A stretch of DNA of 64,000 nucleotides from assembly GCA_016617855.1 (NCBI GenBank), contig JAECUM010012922.1:1-64000 (forward strand), read 5' to 3'. The position numbers and the translations under genes are program-made. Below are positions 1-11,215 of this stretch, piece by piece. This DNA is from Megalonaias nervosa. Its lineage: Eukaryota > Mollusca > Bivalvia > Unionida > Unionidae. The notes beneath the pieces were generated by a model. That model was not told the origin of the DNA and ran no database searches. It saw only the letters and a program-made list of their open reading frames with translations. The number at the start of each line of letters is the position of its first letter. Positions within the stretch are counted from its first letter, which is position 1.

Positions 1-44
1 CTAAGAACACATCACCAGAAAATGATACTACTTAATCGGTGTTA

Positions 45-153
45 TATGCACTCGTGCGTAGCAGACACACTCGCATGACGACCTAGTAATTAATTCTCTG
101 AGAATTAATTACTAAGTCGTCATGCGAGTGTGCCTGTTACGCACAAGTGAATA
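45..153. repeat. ~105-nt near-perfect palindrome
   Basis: Two arms of about 50 nt meet around position 99. The core arms, 84-98 and 100-114, are exact reverse complements, and pairing continues outward with isolated mismatches (for example 83 against 115) to about 45 and 153. It would form a long cruciform or hairpin. It could be the end of a foldback element or two inverted SINE ends. The symmetry is seen directly; the origin is inference. Confidence 0.85.
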
Positions 154-154
154 T

Positions 155-225
155 GGGCTCGTTTATCCGCGGACCTGCGTTCGAATCTCCGTAGAGTACG
201 AATTAAAAATTATCTATCCTGTATG
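155..225 (+). repeat. possible tRNA-derived SINE remnant
   Basis: A Pol III box-B-like GTTCGAATCTC lies at 179-189, followed by a short tail ending 'cgaattaaaaatta'. The tRNA-like piece at 29,549-29,640 has a similar box B and a similar tail, so the two may belong to one SINE family. No convincing box A or folded tRNA is visible here. Confidence 0.25.
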
Positions 226-328
226 ATAGCATTATTTATATTAATTACTAATTCTGCCTACTATTTTTCAAGCATTCTTCTATAGAATCCAGGGATAGCA
301 CTTTCCGTTCTGTCTGGTGTATATTTAT

Positions 329-965
<637 letters not shown>

Positions 966-1125
966 AGTACTATAAAATTCTTGTCAGACACAGGTTCACT
1001 TCTCAACCTGATTATCACCTTGGACAGTAGTCCCGATAATATAATTTGTATAAAATCAACTCAAGTTTACAGTACAAAACGTCATTACGTGCTGTTATAC
1101 ATGACCGTGTCATTTGTGGTACACT
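966..1125 (+). pseudogene. possible retropepsin-like fragment of an LTR retroelement
   Basis: The frame reads ...IKFLSDTGSLLNLI..., with the D-T-G triad and following hydrophobic residues typical of retroviral or retrotransposon aspartic proteases. The fragment is short, no reverse transcriptase is visible around it, and the window starts just upstream. Weak call from one motif. Confidence 0.25.
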
Positions 1126-1139
1126 GATTCGGATATTTT

Positions 1140-1580
1140 ATTTTCAGCTGACTGATTGATCATTGATGACTGATTGGTGATTGACTGATGGCCGGTGACT
1201 GGTGAAAGGTCACTGGTGAATGTTGGGTGTAATGCTGGAAGGAGTGAAGAAAGGACGGAATAACAGTACCGTTGTTTCTCCGTATATATGCACCGTATTG
1301 TAGGTGTTGTTTAGCCGTGGTGCTAATTTGGGTTGTGTTATACCCAGTGTGCTGCTGTCGGTGGGCGACGTTGGCCCGGAAGTAGATAAAAGTCATCACG
1401 TGGTGAAGAACCGAGGCTTCTGGACCAACGGGTCTGCAGAGAACGAGAGATTCTATGGATCTTTAGGCAGACAAAGAGGGGCACACCGTTCGGAGTGGCT
1501 CCTCAACAATTCGACAGAGACTTGGAGCTGAGAGGACCTTTCGGATTTGTTCGACTCCGCAAGATATATGCCCCAATGTT
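1140..1580. other. unassigned sequence with TGACTGATTGG-like simple repeats
   Basis: 1140-1230 contains irregular repeats of 'tgactgattggtgattgactg' type. The GC-richer stretch 1370-1560 has an open frame (1304-1531, +) that I cannot identify. Confidence 0.4.
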
Positions 1581-1585
1581 TCATA

Positions 1586-1705
1586 TCATATTTCACTATT
1601 TGAGCAAAAACTAATCATATTTTACTATCGGAGTGAAAACTCATCAATCATATTACATTATTTGAGTGAAAACGTGTCATATTTCATTATTTGAGTGAAC
1701 TTTAT
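1586..1705. repeat. degenerate tandem repeat, ~30-40 bp unit
   Basis: The phrase 'atcatatttcactatttgag' recurs four times with changes at roughly 1586, 1614, 1647 and 1675, each followed by 'tgaaaac'-like sequence. A small local minisatellite in otherwise AT-rich DNA. Confidence 0.7.
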
Positions 1706-2319
1706 CATTTTCGTGTGGAAATTGTCAATGTTTACATATTATCATTTTTTCCATTGTTTGTGTGGAATTACTTTGAATCATTAATCATTGTATCTTTTTA
1801 CTATTTAAGGTTTTTTTCTTGAATATCAGTACCCATTTCATTTAAATCGCAATATTATCTGGTTCGTGCATATTTTGTTAAATATCCAGTATTTGGATTC
1901 TGTTGGCGCACGAATCAAACATAGTCTTTTTCACTGAATCATTCATCAATAAACATTGTATTTTTGTCACCATCAGAACTGTTCTGTTATAAACCGACCC
2001 CAACCCGGTTATCTTATTACAGACTGTCACGATTTAGTCTATTGCAAACCCTTCAACGTCGAGTGATCCCCCATTATGAAGATGATATTGCGTACCGACA
2101 ATCAGTGCAGACGTATTCCAGAAGAAGAAAAAAAAAACAAAAGACCTGTGCCAGATGATTCACTTCAGTGATTTTGCTCCTGAATGAAAAAAGATGTCAC
2201 GCAAGATAAGTTCACAACACCACCACTCTCCTGCCAAAACGAGAAACGAAAAAGACTGCCTCCTCGTTTAGCCAAACACTGGGACGTATACTGTAAAAAT
2301 CCCATCAACACATGCGAAA

Positions 2320-2650
2320 ACAACTCAAACATCTCATAAAAAAATAATCGATACCGTGTGTGAATGTTGTTTGAATGTCTTGAAAGAAACGGCACCTTTG
2401 TCCAAACACCAGATAGAACGATTAGTAAAGCATCGAAACGTTCTTCGCCAAACAGTCAAAAAGAAAATACCCATCAGTCAAAAAAATGTTGGTGCAACCC
2501 AGAGGAATTCTGCCCTGGCTGATAGGACTCTTGCTCAAAGGAGGGCTGATCTTTTGTTTGGAAGACTTCTTGGACAAGTTTTAGCCAGCGGCAAGCACTA
2601 CTTAGGAAGAAGAAGTAAAGAGGACCCATTTTCTGGAAGGACCTTCATTC
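2320..2650 (+). pseudogene. small Cys/basic protein of F54H12-type Mavericks (relic)
   Basis: Readable as ...TVCECCLNVLKETAPLS... then KHQIERLVKHRNVLRQ, followed by a lysine-rich stretch and a weakly hydrophobic C-terminal part (LLFGRLLGQVLAS). The pattern of a 'CECC' start, a KH..L..LR basic helix and a hydrophobic end matches a short protein found upstream of the integrase and MCP in this element type. Its role is unknown to me; nucleic-acid or core binding would be a guess from the charge. The upstream start is lost. Confidence 0.5.
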
Positions 2651-2666
2651 GCGTACGTACAATCTC

Positions 2667-2969
2667 ATGGAAGGACGAAAGCTGACTTTAGTGCCCTTCA
2701 GACGATGGATGGAATTCCATTGTCGGCAAGAACAACAAACACCGCATCTACATCCCAATCCCAATCTGACTGAGATATCACAGTTACAACACGAATTGCA
2801 ATCTTTGATGGATCAAACCGATTTTTCAGAAACGGAAAAATCCCAACGGTACGGTCAAGTTTTGCGATGTCTCCAACTCTATAACCAGAAAGATTTAGAT
2901 GAAACAGCTAAACCGACTCTGAAAGATTTCAAAACCATGATGAAAAGCCAATCACGATACCCCCAGTGA
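2667..2969 (+). pseudogene. 'LVP' protein of F54H12-type Mavericks
   Basis: About 100 residues beginning MEGRKLTLVPFRRW, with a helical middle part (ISQLQHELQSLMDQ) and an EK...Y..VLR.LQLY segment. A short N-terminal 'LVP' motif followed by a charged helix with 'EK..Y...L' is usual for a conserved protein of unknown function next to the integrase of these elements. It stops at 2969; a proline-rich segment (2966-3270) continues in shifted frames and may be its original C-terminal half. Confidence 0.5.
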
Positions 2970-3290
2970 CCATGACAGACGCAGCCACACATATGCCAGA
3001 GGAAATTTTTCAAACACCGTCGGCACCTGTCCGTAGTAAGATTGCAGCGTCCTTGTTGACCCCTTCCACCACTCCCCAAGGAGAAAAACTCAAAGCTGAG
3101 GTTAAAAAGACGATATCAACCCCTATTTCAAAAGAAGTCAAAAATAAATAACGGCAGCAAAAGTGATAAAAGAAAGCAAGAAAGAAGTGATCCCTTTGCC
3201 ACCTCCACCGTCTTCGGCTCCTATCCCTGTGGCACGTCGGACACGTCAAGCAGTTTCCAAACCTCATAAAACCAAGAGCAGCATTAGTGA
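2966..3290 (+). pseudogene. Pro/Lys-rich linker segment
   Basis: Open stretches here read as low-complexity basic and proline-rich sequence (TPSTTPQGEKLKAEVKK; VIPLPPPPSSAPIPVARR) in two frames. It lies between the LVP protein and the integrase start and is probably the decayed C-terminal part of the former. No domain recognised. Confidence 0.35.
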
Positions 3291-3299
3291 ACAGTGGGT

Positions 3300-3625
3300 G
3301 ACCTATTGAGGAAAGTCCTGATGCAGAACCTTTTAGCCAGCATTTACTACAATCATGCCATCTTGCGGGTTACGAAGGAGTTCAAAAAATTGCTTCGTCG
3401 TGCCAAAATACAATTAATAAGTGTACGTTTGCCACAAGTGCAAAGATGGTTGCAAGAACAAACCACGTACACGTTGCACAAACCCATTCGACGAAATTTT
3501 TCAAGAGTCGAACCAAAGTGGAGGACATCGATCGTTAACGGTAAGCTAATTGAGTGGATGTCTCTCATTTAGCCCTCTACAATCGAGGCTAAAACTATTT
3601 TTGTATCATCGACGTATTTTTCTAA
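3300..3625 (+). pseudogene. integrase of element C, N-terminal part
   Basis: Reads LLASIYYNHA..., then KKLLRRAKIQL, a WLQEQTTYTLHKPIRRNF segment, and in shifted frames VDVSHLALYNRG and IDVF. This is the N-terminal region and start of the catalytic core of the F54H12.3-type retroviral integrase; the Asp of 'VDV' would be the first catalytic residue. Readability stops near 3625 and the protein resumes at 5285 after foreign DNA. At least two frameshifts lie in this part. Confidence 0.75.
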
Positions 3626-5284
3626 GTTTGTCTGTCTCGTACCTTTAATTTATGCACAACTAAAAATACCGAATTGTAAGAGGAAAGATTTAATACATGC
3701 CTTGTAAAAGGATATGCATACATGAGTATATGCATTCATTCTCTCTCTTACTCATTCTCCTCCTTTCTATCAAACAAGCCACTATTCATTATTACCAATA
3801 TTCTACAACAACAATGGTAGTCTGCAGCAAATGTTTATGAAGTGTTTGCAGACGTTTTTGAATAAGAAAGGATCGGGGATATTCTTTCAATTTCTGTACA
3901 TAGCCAATAGCCGAGACATAGGTAGATATGATACATACTGATTTTCAAAAAGATATGAAATGAAAAGTACCAAATTGGTACTTGAAAAAAGGATTGTGCT
4001 ATGGAGTTTTAAAGTGGTTGAAAAATCGATTTAGTGTTTCCATCTATAAGCTTACATGAAACATGGAGAAAGAGCACTATTTACTAAAATGGACAATTTT
4101 ATCACTCTCAGTCATTAATGTCGGTAGTCCCTGGACCTATTCTGGCATGTCCTCTTCATAAAGTGAGAGATGGAGGAATCTGTGCACCTTCTTGAATTTG
4201 TTGGCGAAGATTCTGATGCACTGTCTCCACGAATCGGATATTGTGACTGTCACTGAAGGGATGTAAGTTGTCTTCCACTAGCGCCACATTGTTGTCCATG
4301 AAGGGGACATCCAGAGGCAATGATTCTGTATGCCCTAAAGAATGACGTGTCGGATCGGTCCGTGCTTCCCTTGTGACAATATTCCTAGAGTCAGTCAAGG
4401 AGCGAAACACTTTTAGATAATGTAGCCTCTTCAATCGTGCCAATATTCCTAGAGTCAATCAAGGAGCGAAACACTTTCAGATAACGTAACCAGAGAACTG
4501 GTTGACTATCATTATCACCATTGCCGCTACATTCCCTGAACAAACGAACTGAAGAGATTTCGTTAATCCCAGGCTGAAATGAATGCCTCGACTAGAAATT
4601 TCTTGTCTAAGTTTGGTAGAGACGAATTATCCGGTCACGTCATAGTTGTCCGTTGATGGCGAGCAAGAGGGTGGACTGAACAAATCACAACAGAAATGTG
4701 AAATCCACCCGACATAGAGCAAAATCAGGAACTAGAGCAGAAAGTCTGTTTAAACGATATGGAAAACCACCAGATTCAAATTCAGCACAAATCCATGAGA
4801 ATTTTGATGCAGAGATTCTAACTCCATTATCTGTACTTTTGAAAAGCCAGAGAAGAGACTGATCACATGGTACCCTACATAGCCATGCAATGTTATGTAA
4901 GACTATCTACACTGGTTAGCTCTTTGAATTCAGCTGCCAATGCTAACCCATGGGGAAAGTTCTGATTAAGCCAACCCCCACGTAATCCTTCCACAACCCC
5001 AAATAAGCCAGCAAATAAAGAAGCTTATAATAATATCTTGCATAATATCCTGTCTGCCTCTCAATTTCAAGACAAGGTACATGCACAACACCCGTATACA
5101 AGTATTAGTCAACGACTAATTCAACCTTACATCAGCTTTCCACAATACCAGTTCCTCCCTTAATGGGTCATTACCAGACAAAGCCCATTGCAAAACTGGC
5201 AATTTGAACCTAAAATAACTCGAGATCATTAAGTTGTGTATAAACTTAAATGTAATAAATTATAATTTTCGAAAACGAACTCCG
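3626..5284. other. ~1.65-kb insertion interrupting the integrase
   Basis: Sequence between the two integrase halves has no integrase similarity and no clear coding signal; open stretches such as 4156-4458 (-) are unrecognised. It contains a local duplication (4378-4491). I could not find terminal repeats or a target duplication at its edges, so the inserting element is unidentified. Confidence 0.6.
4378..4491. repeat. direct duplication, ~51 bp, 63-bp offset
   Basis: The block beginning 'caatattcctagagtca' (4378-4427) is repeated at 4441-4491 with a few substitutions. It lies inside the segment that interrupts the integrase. Confidence 0.9.
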
Positions 5285-5960
5285 AATTAGTGCGAGCCTT
5301 AAAACCGGTGTTGAAGCAAAGCGGTCGTCACCCTCTCTGATGGCAAACAGACAAAGGCACCGAATGTTTAAACTAATCGAACTGAAGCAATGAGACATCC
5401 ATTTTTCATCATCGAGAATCCCGAAACCAAAGCCAGCATTGTCGAACGTTTTCAATGCACGTTAAAGGAACGCATGTGGAAATATTTTACGCATCAACAT
5501 ATCCTCAAGTACATCGACGTCTTACCGCACAGCTTACAATCAGTCTTGCCATCGGAACATCCAATGAACTCCCGAAGAAGTGACTCCCGACAACGAGGTG
5601 GCCTTGTTTGAGGGCCTGTTTGGTATATCCCCTACTACCCCCAAACACTTCGACAAGGTTATATACCGAACTGAACCATAGAACTGTGTCGTGTCACTGG
5701 ACGCGTGAGTGCCCATCATCCTTCCGTCTATACATCGGAAGAATTGAACGTCGAAGTATTAAAAAGGAACCTTCTACTTACCCGAGTTTCACCAAGTGAC
5801 CAAACGAGACGACGTATACGACATCAAATGCATTCTCGACAGAAGAACCCGTAATGTAGGCAAACGCTGAGTCATAGAAGTGAAAGTGTGTTGAAAAGGA
5901 TATCCCACGAGTTTTGATTCTTGGATCGACGCTTCGCTAGTCATCGACTATAAAAAGAAT
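5285..5960 (+). pseudogene. integrase of element C, catalytic C-terminal half and chromodomain
   Basis: Reads QTDKGTECLN (second catalytic Asp in 'TDKG'), then ETKASIVERFQCTLKERMW with the third catalytic residue, the Glu of 'VERF'. After a degraded stretch a chromodomain follows: VYDIKCILDRRTRN..., then KGYPTSFDSWIDASLVIDY, with two in-frame stops (near 5869 and 5895). The aromatic and WK/KGYP pattern is that of chromodomains, which target integration to chromatin in some retroelements. Several frameshifts; not functional as it stands. Confidence 0.85.
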
Positions 5961-5980
5961 AGACCATCATCCTAACAAGT

Positions 5981-6251
5981 CATGTATCCTGTGTACCGAC
6001 AAGTCGCTACACAATGAGGACATGGCTTAGGAGATATGCTCAAATCCGCGTTTTGTTCGGTGTCCACCGTCTTAAAACCGATGGTGACGCGAGGATTGCA
6101 CGCTTTGAGAGATGCAGCTTTGACGCAAGGAAAAACATTTCTCCAAAATGTCATCACCGACAAACAAAATCCAAAAGAAACCTTCTTAAGAGCAGGCAAA
6201 AATGACTTGATTCAACTGGAAAAGTCCTTTTGGCTCCCGAGAGACTCCTAG
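5981..6251 (+). pseudogene. minor-capsid/membrane-active-like protein (pre-VI-like position)
   Basis: Starts around MYPVYRQVATQ, one stop, then GHGLGDMLKSAFCSV and a helix VLKPMVTRGLHALRDAALTQ. A 'YPVY.....GHG.G' start followed by an amphipathic helix is the hallmark of the small protein encoded just before the MCP in F54H12-type Mavericks. Its position and make-up suggest an internal capsid protein analogous to adenovirus pVI; that role is inference. Confidence 0.55.
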
Positions 6252-6469
6252 AAATGCGCTGGACGCTGCTGACCAAGGCATTCCTTCCTCATTCACGCGA
6301 CAGCAAAGACAAAGCAGAAAGAGACGCCGACGCTCCTCCATAGTTCATAAACACGTTGCGAGAAAGACTACGAAACGAAAAATAGCCAGATAATTTTAGA
6401 CGTCTTTGATTACAAAGGAAAAATTATGCAGTGAGATTCTTGCGACTGTTCCAAGTCAGAACTGGATGT

Positions 6470-7737
6470 ATTTGTCATGCCATCCACCATGATGGCGATG
6501 CAAGAACCCAATGGGTAGAATTTCATCCCGTCTCCTCTTTGACGACTTCAGACCTCATCAAATTTGAAACCAAAATACAGAACGAAGATTACATCGATCT
6601 GAATAGCAGTTACTTGTACGTGAAAGTCAAAGTTCTCAAAACACACGACACCGCTCCAGGTGCCGCTGCCAGAGTAGCTCTCGTCAACAATTTCATGCAT
6701 TCCTTGTTCAACCAAGTGGATTTGTATTTGAATAACAAACTGTTCAGCAACAACATGGATACTTACCCTTACCGATGGTACCTATGAAAATCTCTTGACC
6801 TACGGAGAAGAAGCCAATAACACCAATCTGTATGCTTGCGCTGTGTGGACACCTGACAGGTTGTAGAAGCTCAACAACATAGCCATGATAGAAGATTACA
6901 ATCCTTACAATGTGAGATTTAACGACCGTCGAAAGAAAATCATACAAGAAGGCAGTTTAGGAACTGATGAATCAATTGCATTTGGTCATGATGTTGCACG
7001 ACAAGTATTTGTTAAACGGAGTGGATGTCCGCCTGAGACTGAATCGAAGCAGTGCCATGTTCCATTTGATTGCCAATGCAAACGAGTATAAAACCATCAT
7101 CCAAGAACCCCGACTCTACGTGCATCGCGTAGAAGTGTTACCCAAAGTGGGAAACGATATCAGTCACACTTTGAGTAGAACGACCACCAAGTATCCGATA
7201 CGACGAGTGGAAGTGAAAACCTTCACCAATGCCGAAGGACTCCGATCCAAGATCGAGGATCGTCTTTTCCAAAGAAGTTACCCAAATGTTTAATCATTGG
7301 CATCGTCAGCAATTCAGCCCTCAAAGGAGCCAACACTCAAAATCTTTACGAATTTAAGTACTAAAAAGTGTCCAAGATAGAAGGCATTCGAGATTGACAG
7401 AGTTTATGTACCAGACCCGTCGAACCTAACTTTGAGCAGAAAAATTACTTCAGATCTTCCTTTTCCCAGAATGAAGCCACATGACAGTTAGGTACCAACA
7501 GCAGCCATGGCAATTCGTACGATATTTATGCAGGAGGTTACGATATTCGAGCCTTTGATTTTACTCCATACCAAAGCAGCGACGAGGGACATTTCCACCC
7601 TATAAATTTCGGCCAACTTCGTGTGGAACATCAGTTTGCGGAAGCTCTACCCAGCACAATGAACGTCATCTTGTATGCAGAATCTGACAATACTCTGGAA
7701 ACCAACAGCTTGAGAGAAGTGATTCAAGACTATTAGA
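6470..7737 (+). pseudogene. double-jelly-roll major capsid protein, F54H12.2-like (relic)
   Basis: About 420 codons are recognisable across several frames: QWVEFHPVSSLTTSD..., EDYIDLNSSYLYVKVKV, NNFMHSLFNQVDLYLNNKLF, DTYPYR, then YLLNGVDVRLRL, KYPIRRVEVKTF, and near the C-terminus GHFHPINFGQLRVEHQFAEA ending ...REVIQDY. These segments are those of the 'uncharacterized protein F54H12.2' family, the DJR major capsid protein of this Maverick type, which builds the icosahedral shell. Frameshifts near 6775, 6965 and 7275 and several stops disable it. The end at the TAG near 7737 looks like the original C-terminus. Confidence 0.85.
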
Positions 7738-8217
7738 AACTGTGGAAGAATACATACCTTCTTTGGACTCTGGAGGCTCTTTGGAGACGAGGGACTAGGA
7801 TGTATTTGAGCCAAAACAAGAAAAAGAAAAGACAAAAAGAGATGCGTGTTGCCGATATTGCCAGAACAAGAAGATTATTTATTCAGGTCGCTATGCTCAG
7901 CACCTGACAAAAAGATATTATATATCTCATGCTTGAGGAGCATTGGAGTGTAGGATATTTAACAAAGTAATACTTGAAAGGTTGGAATATGAGCCCAGAA
8001 GAAAGGTTTGAAAAGTATCCGAAGTAATCTTGGATTCTTCTAAGAGAAGAGACCGTGTTGAACAAGTGGTATAAAGATTTGCGTGACTATTTTCTCTCTC
8101 CGTTGACTTCTTCGGAGATCCAATGCATCGAAGCTCTCTTAGAAATAGATAAGGAGTATGTGAGTAGAGTAAATAGTCTTTTCAGACATTATCCAAGAAA
8201 AACTCATGTGTGAATTG
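7738..8217 (+). pseudogene. unassigned coding-like stretch between MCP and protease
   Basis: Open pieces in one frame (for example the Lys/Arg-rich stretch around QNKKKKRQKEMR and the segment ending ...LLEIDKEYVSRVNSLF) suggest a decayed gene or the protease N-terminal region. I recognise no domain. Confidence 0.35.
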
Positions 8218-8560
8218 TCGGATGGACAATTATAATGGAGGGATGCTCCATTGCCCTCTTCTGAGAGCAAAGGAATTGATGTGAAGGTAGACGGCAACGA
8301 TCCGATCACAGTGTGATCTATTTCGATTCTTGTGAATCCCGCCTTTAGAATAAGACATCATTGACTTTTTTATGAGAAGAAATACCGTATCGACTAGATT
8401 CAATAATGTGGTATTGTTCGGAACAGATTTCGTGGTGTGTGGACAATGTTGTGTGTATTTTCTTCATCAATGCAGTCTTGGATATCCCTTAGAACACTGA
8501 GTGACTTAATTTGATAAAATGTATGGCAGGAAAGATGATAAAATAGAAAGATGGTTTTGT
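8218..8560 (+). pseudogene. adenain-like maturation cysteine protease (relic)
   Basis: Reads SDHSVIYFDSCES..., then DIIDFFMRRN and FVVCGQCCVYFLHQCSLGYP. This is the order of the adenovirus-type protease: catalytic His shortly before 'V.YFDS', a conserved Asp, then the Cys-containing 'CGQCC.YFL' helix. The enzyme cleaves capsid precursors during maturation. The His, Asp and Cys are still visible, but stops (for example in the 'CES' loop) and a frameshift break the frame. It lies directly after the MCP, as usual. Confidence 0.75.
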
Positions 8561-9430
8561 GAACATTTATGGTTATCTTTAGTTTTAGCTAGGAACTCTA
8601 GTGTGCATCTATGACAAAATGACCTCGATCAGTGGAGGTCCAGCTTGACTCCACAACATTGTATATATATGTTAATGTTTGAAAAGTGTTGAATTGTTGC
8701 TTTGTAATTATTTGTGTTTGAAAAGTTTGTTATTAAAGATGTTGACTTTTGAAAACATTGTGTATGTTTTTTTTAATTGACATTGAATGATTATATATTT
8801 TTTTTACCTGTCACTATCCCTCTGGATCATGTTTTCATTAAAGTACGCAAGACGAATGAATGGATGTTTTCGATCGCGTCATTGCTTCAGACATAAAGCG
8901 CAGCGTCTGTTAGTCTCTTGACCCATCGTTGACTTGTCAACATGACTTCCAAGCTAGCAAGGTTGATCGTAGCCTACGTGCATTTGCACCATGTCAGGCA
9001 GAAACTGGAGATCGTTAGAATCTTGAAAATGACAGAAGACGACAGAAGAAGTCTTCAGAGAAGAAGGTGAACTGGAACAAGATTAGTACATACAGAAGTA
9101 TAGGCTACGAAAACAGGAGAGAGGAAGAAGAACAGCAGCAGAAAGAGCAGCAAGAGAGAGGTTTAATCGACTGTTGAGTGGACACAAAGGATGTCTCCTT
9201 CTCCTTCAGAAGAAGTATCCTTGCCCTGTGAAAAAGCTTGCAACACGACGGGGTCGTCGTCTTAGAAGTTAAGGGGACTGACAAAACAAAATAATCCTTT
9301 TCAGGACTGTTCATATCTCTAGAAAGGAGAGAGACTGATCACTTTGCAGAAAAAATTGTGTATATTTGTGTTTGTATGTGGTTGATTCTGAATGGTTTGC
9401 CCCCAACAAATCCCTTTTCCTCTAATGAGA
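8561..9430. other. no recognised gene; end of element C probably here
   Basis: AT-rich 8560-8820 with a possible 'attaaa' poly(A) signal near 8733, followed by a stretch (8940-9290) rich in Arg/Lys codons on the plus strand that I cannot identify. No inverted repeat matching the 5' side of element C was found. Confidence 0.45.
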
Positions 9431-9432
9431 AA

Positions 9433-9439
9433 TGTGTGT

Positions 9440-9486
<47 letters not shown>
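9433..9486. repeat. (TG)n microsatellite
   Basis: Alternating TG with a few TGCG interruptions at its left end. Apparent Cys-Val or Thr-His open frames across it are simple repeat. Confidence 0.97.
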
Positions 9487-9487
<1 letters not shown>

Positions 9488-9579
9488 TTGTACGTAAAGG
9501 TATAGACAGTGTGCCTATAAAATATCAAAACAAAAACAATTACATGTACCTTTCCCATTGTGTGTGTTTGTATATTTGT

Positions 9580-10935
9580 GAGATTTCATCTCCTCTTACA
9601 TTCTAAGCTAACACGGGACATTTAGGAGAGTGTGTGTATAGGTTTTTGTATAGTATAAGTGTTATGTTAGAGTATTTATGTTGGATAACACTCTAAGCTT
9701 ACAGCACGTTTTGGATAGAGTGTGGGGTTGTTGGATGGTATAGATGGTATAATGGGAAGTATTTGTATGAGATTCTGGCTGGTATAGTTGGTGTGTGATT
9801 GTCAGATTTCACCTCCTTCTCATACATTCTAAGCTTACATGGGACATTTAGGAAGTGTGTGTATAGGGTTTTGGATAATGTATTTGGTATGTGAGGGTAT
9901 TTTTGTTGGACTTCATCTCCTTCTCTTACACTTAAGCTAACAAATGACGTTTTGGATAGTGTGCGGGTAGTGTTGGATGGCATAGACGCTGTGATGGGAA
10001 GTATCTGTAGGGTGTGCTGAATAGAATAGTTGGTGTGTGATTGCATGTTCATGAGACTTTATCTCCTCTTAGATTCTAAGCTAACACAGGTCGGTTTGGA
10101 TAGTGTGTATGGGATGTTGGATGGTATAAGTGGTGGATAGCATTTTTTTGTGGTGTGAAAGTATAATATGTTTGTCTGTTTTTATCTCCTTCTCTTAAAC
10201 TCTAAGCCAATACTGGGCATTTTGAATAGTGTATATGGGCTGTTGAATGGTTTTGATAATGTGATGGATAGCATATTTGTGGTGTATGGAAAAGTAGGTT
10301 TGTGAGATTGTATCTCCTTTTCTTAAACGCTGAGCTACCACAAGGCATTACGAATAGTGGATGTATGGGACGCGGGATGACATAGTTGTTGGGTGTTGGA
10401 GGGTATATATGGTGTGATGGACAGGAGGTTTGTGATTGTAAGCTAATAAAAGGGTTTAGGATAGTGTGTGTCTTGGGTGTGGGATGGTAAAGTAGGGTTT
10501 TGGAGGGTATAACTGGTGATGTCTAGTAGATTCGCGGTGTAAGGGACAGAAGGTTTGTAAGATTTCATCTCCTCCCCTTACTTTCTAAGCTACGAAGAGG
10601 TGTTTTGGATAGTCGTTAATGATGTGTTGGATAATAATGTTTATGGGTGTTTGGAGGGTATAAATGGTGAGATGGATAGTATTTTTTGTGAGATTTGATT
10701 TTGTTTCTTAAAAAAAGAAACACTACAAGGGGTTTCGGATCGTATGGGTTTGTATAGGGTATTGGATGGTAAATTTGTGGGGTGTTGGATGGTATTGATG
10801 GTGTGATGGATGGTATACTTTGTGGTGAAAGGGATAGTTCGCTTGTGAGATTAGATGTAGTTTGTTGGAGTTTTTTTATATCATTCCTCGTTTGTTATGA
10901 TAGTTGGTATATGGAGACTATACCAGTCGTTTCGG
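9580..10935. repeat. degenerate satellite, ~120-130-bp unit, about ten copies
   Basis: A block with 'tctccttctctta', then 'ctaagcta(a)ca', 'ttttggatagtgtg', 'gttggatggtata' and 'gtgtgatggatag' recurs at roughly 9589, 9690, 9806, 9927, 10061, 10186, 10314, 10440, 10567 and 10690. Spacing is mostly 120-134 bp. Copies are strongly diverged. Both strands contain short open frames but no coding pattern; the G/T asymmetry is strong. Confidence 0.85.
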
Positions 10936-10983
10936 GTAGTATGTGTTTGATTCTTGGTCTATGTTTATTTGTTTCCATAAACC

Positions 10984-11060
10984 CGTTTGCTCCATTCACC
11001 TTTCAACCCCATAAACCTCTCTACCCCATACACCTCTCTACCCCATACACCTTTCTATCC
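10984..11060. repeat. 17-18-bp tandem repeat
   Basis: Units of the form 'accccatacacctctct' repeat about four times. Confidence 0.8.
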
Positions 11061-11075
11061 TATATTTCCTGTTAA

Positions 11076-11215
11076 GGCTAAAAATAGATACTAGGGTTTT
11101 CCATAGGATTCGCCTACAAGTTGAGGCTATATATAGATACTAGGGTCCTTCAATAGGTTTTCCTACAAGGTGAGACTATCAGTACATACATACATACATA
11201 CATACATACATACAC
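11076..11215. repeat. ~50-bp duplication plus (CATA)n
   Basis: The phrase 'agatactagggt..ttc' with 'cctacaag.tgag' occurs twice (11,076-11,125 and 11,125-11,176), followed by a CATA tetranucleotide run at about 11,187-11,215. Confidence 0.8.

Larger units (their letters stand above)
2280..8520 (+). mobile_element. Element C: decayed F54H12-type Maverick/Polinton
   Basis: A run of plus-strand gene relics is in an order typical of Mavericks annotated in animal genomes as F54H12.2/F54H12.3-like: small basic protein, 'LVP' protein, retroviral-type integrase with a chromodomain, minor-capsid-like protein, double-jelly-roll MCP, and adenain-like protease. Each gene is broken by frameshifts and stops. 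I find neither terminal inverted repeats nor a target-site duplication, so the limits are only those of recognisable coding sequence. No PolB is visible; it may lie outside the window or be lost. Confidence 0.85.

Noticed and set aside
9580..10935. CRISPR-like array
   Set aside because: Repeats are long, diverged and continuous with no unique equal-length spacers; the genome is eukaryotic.
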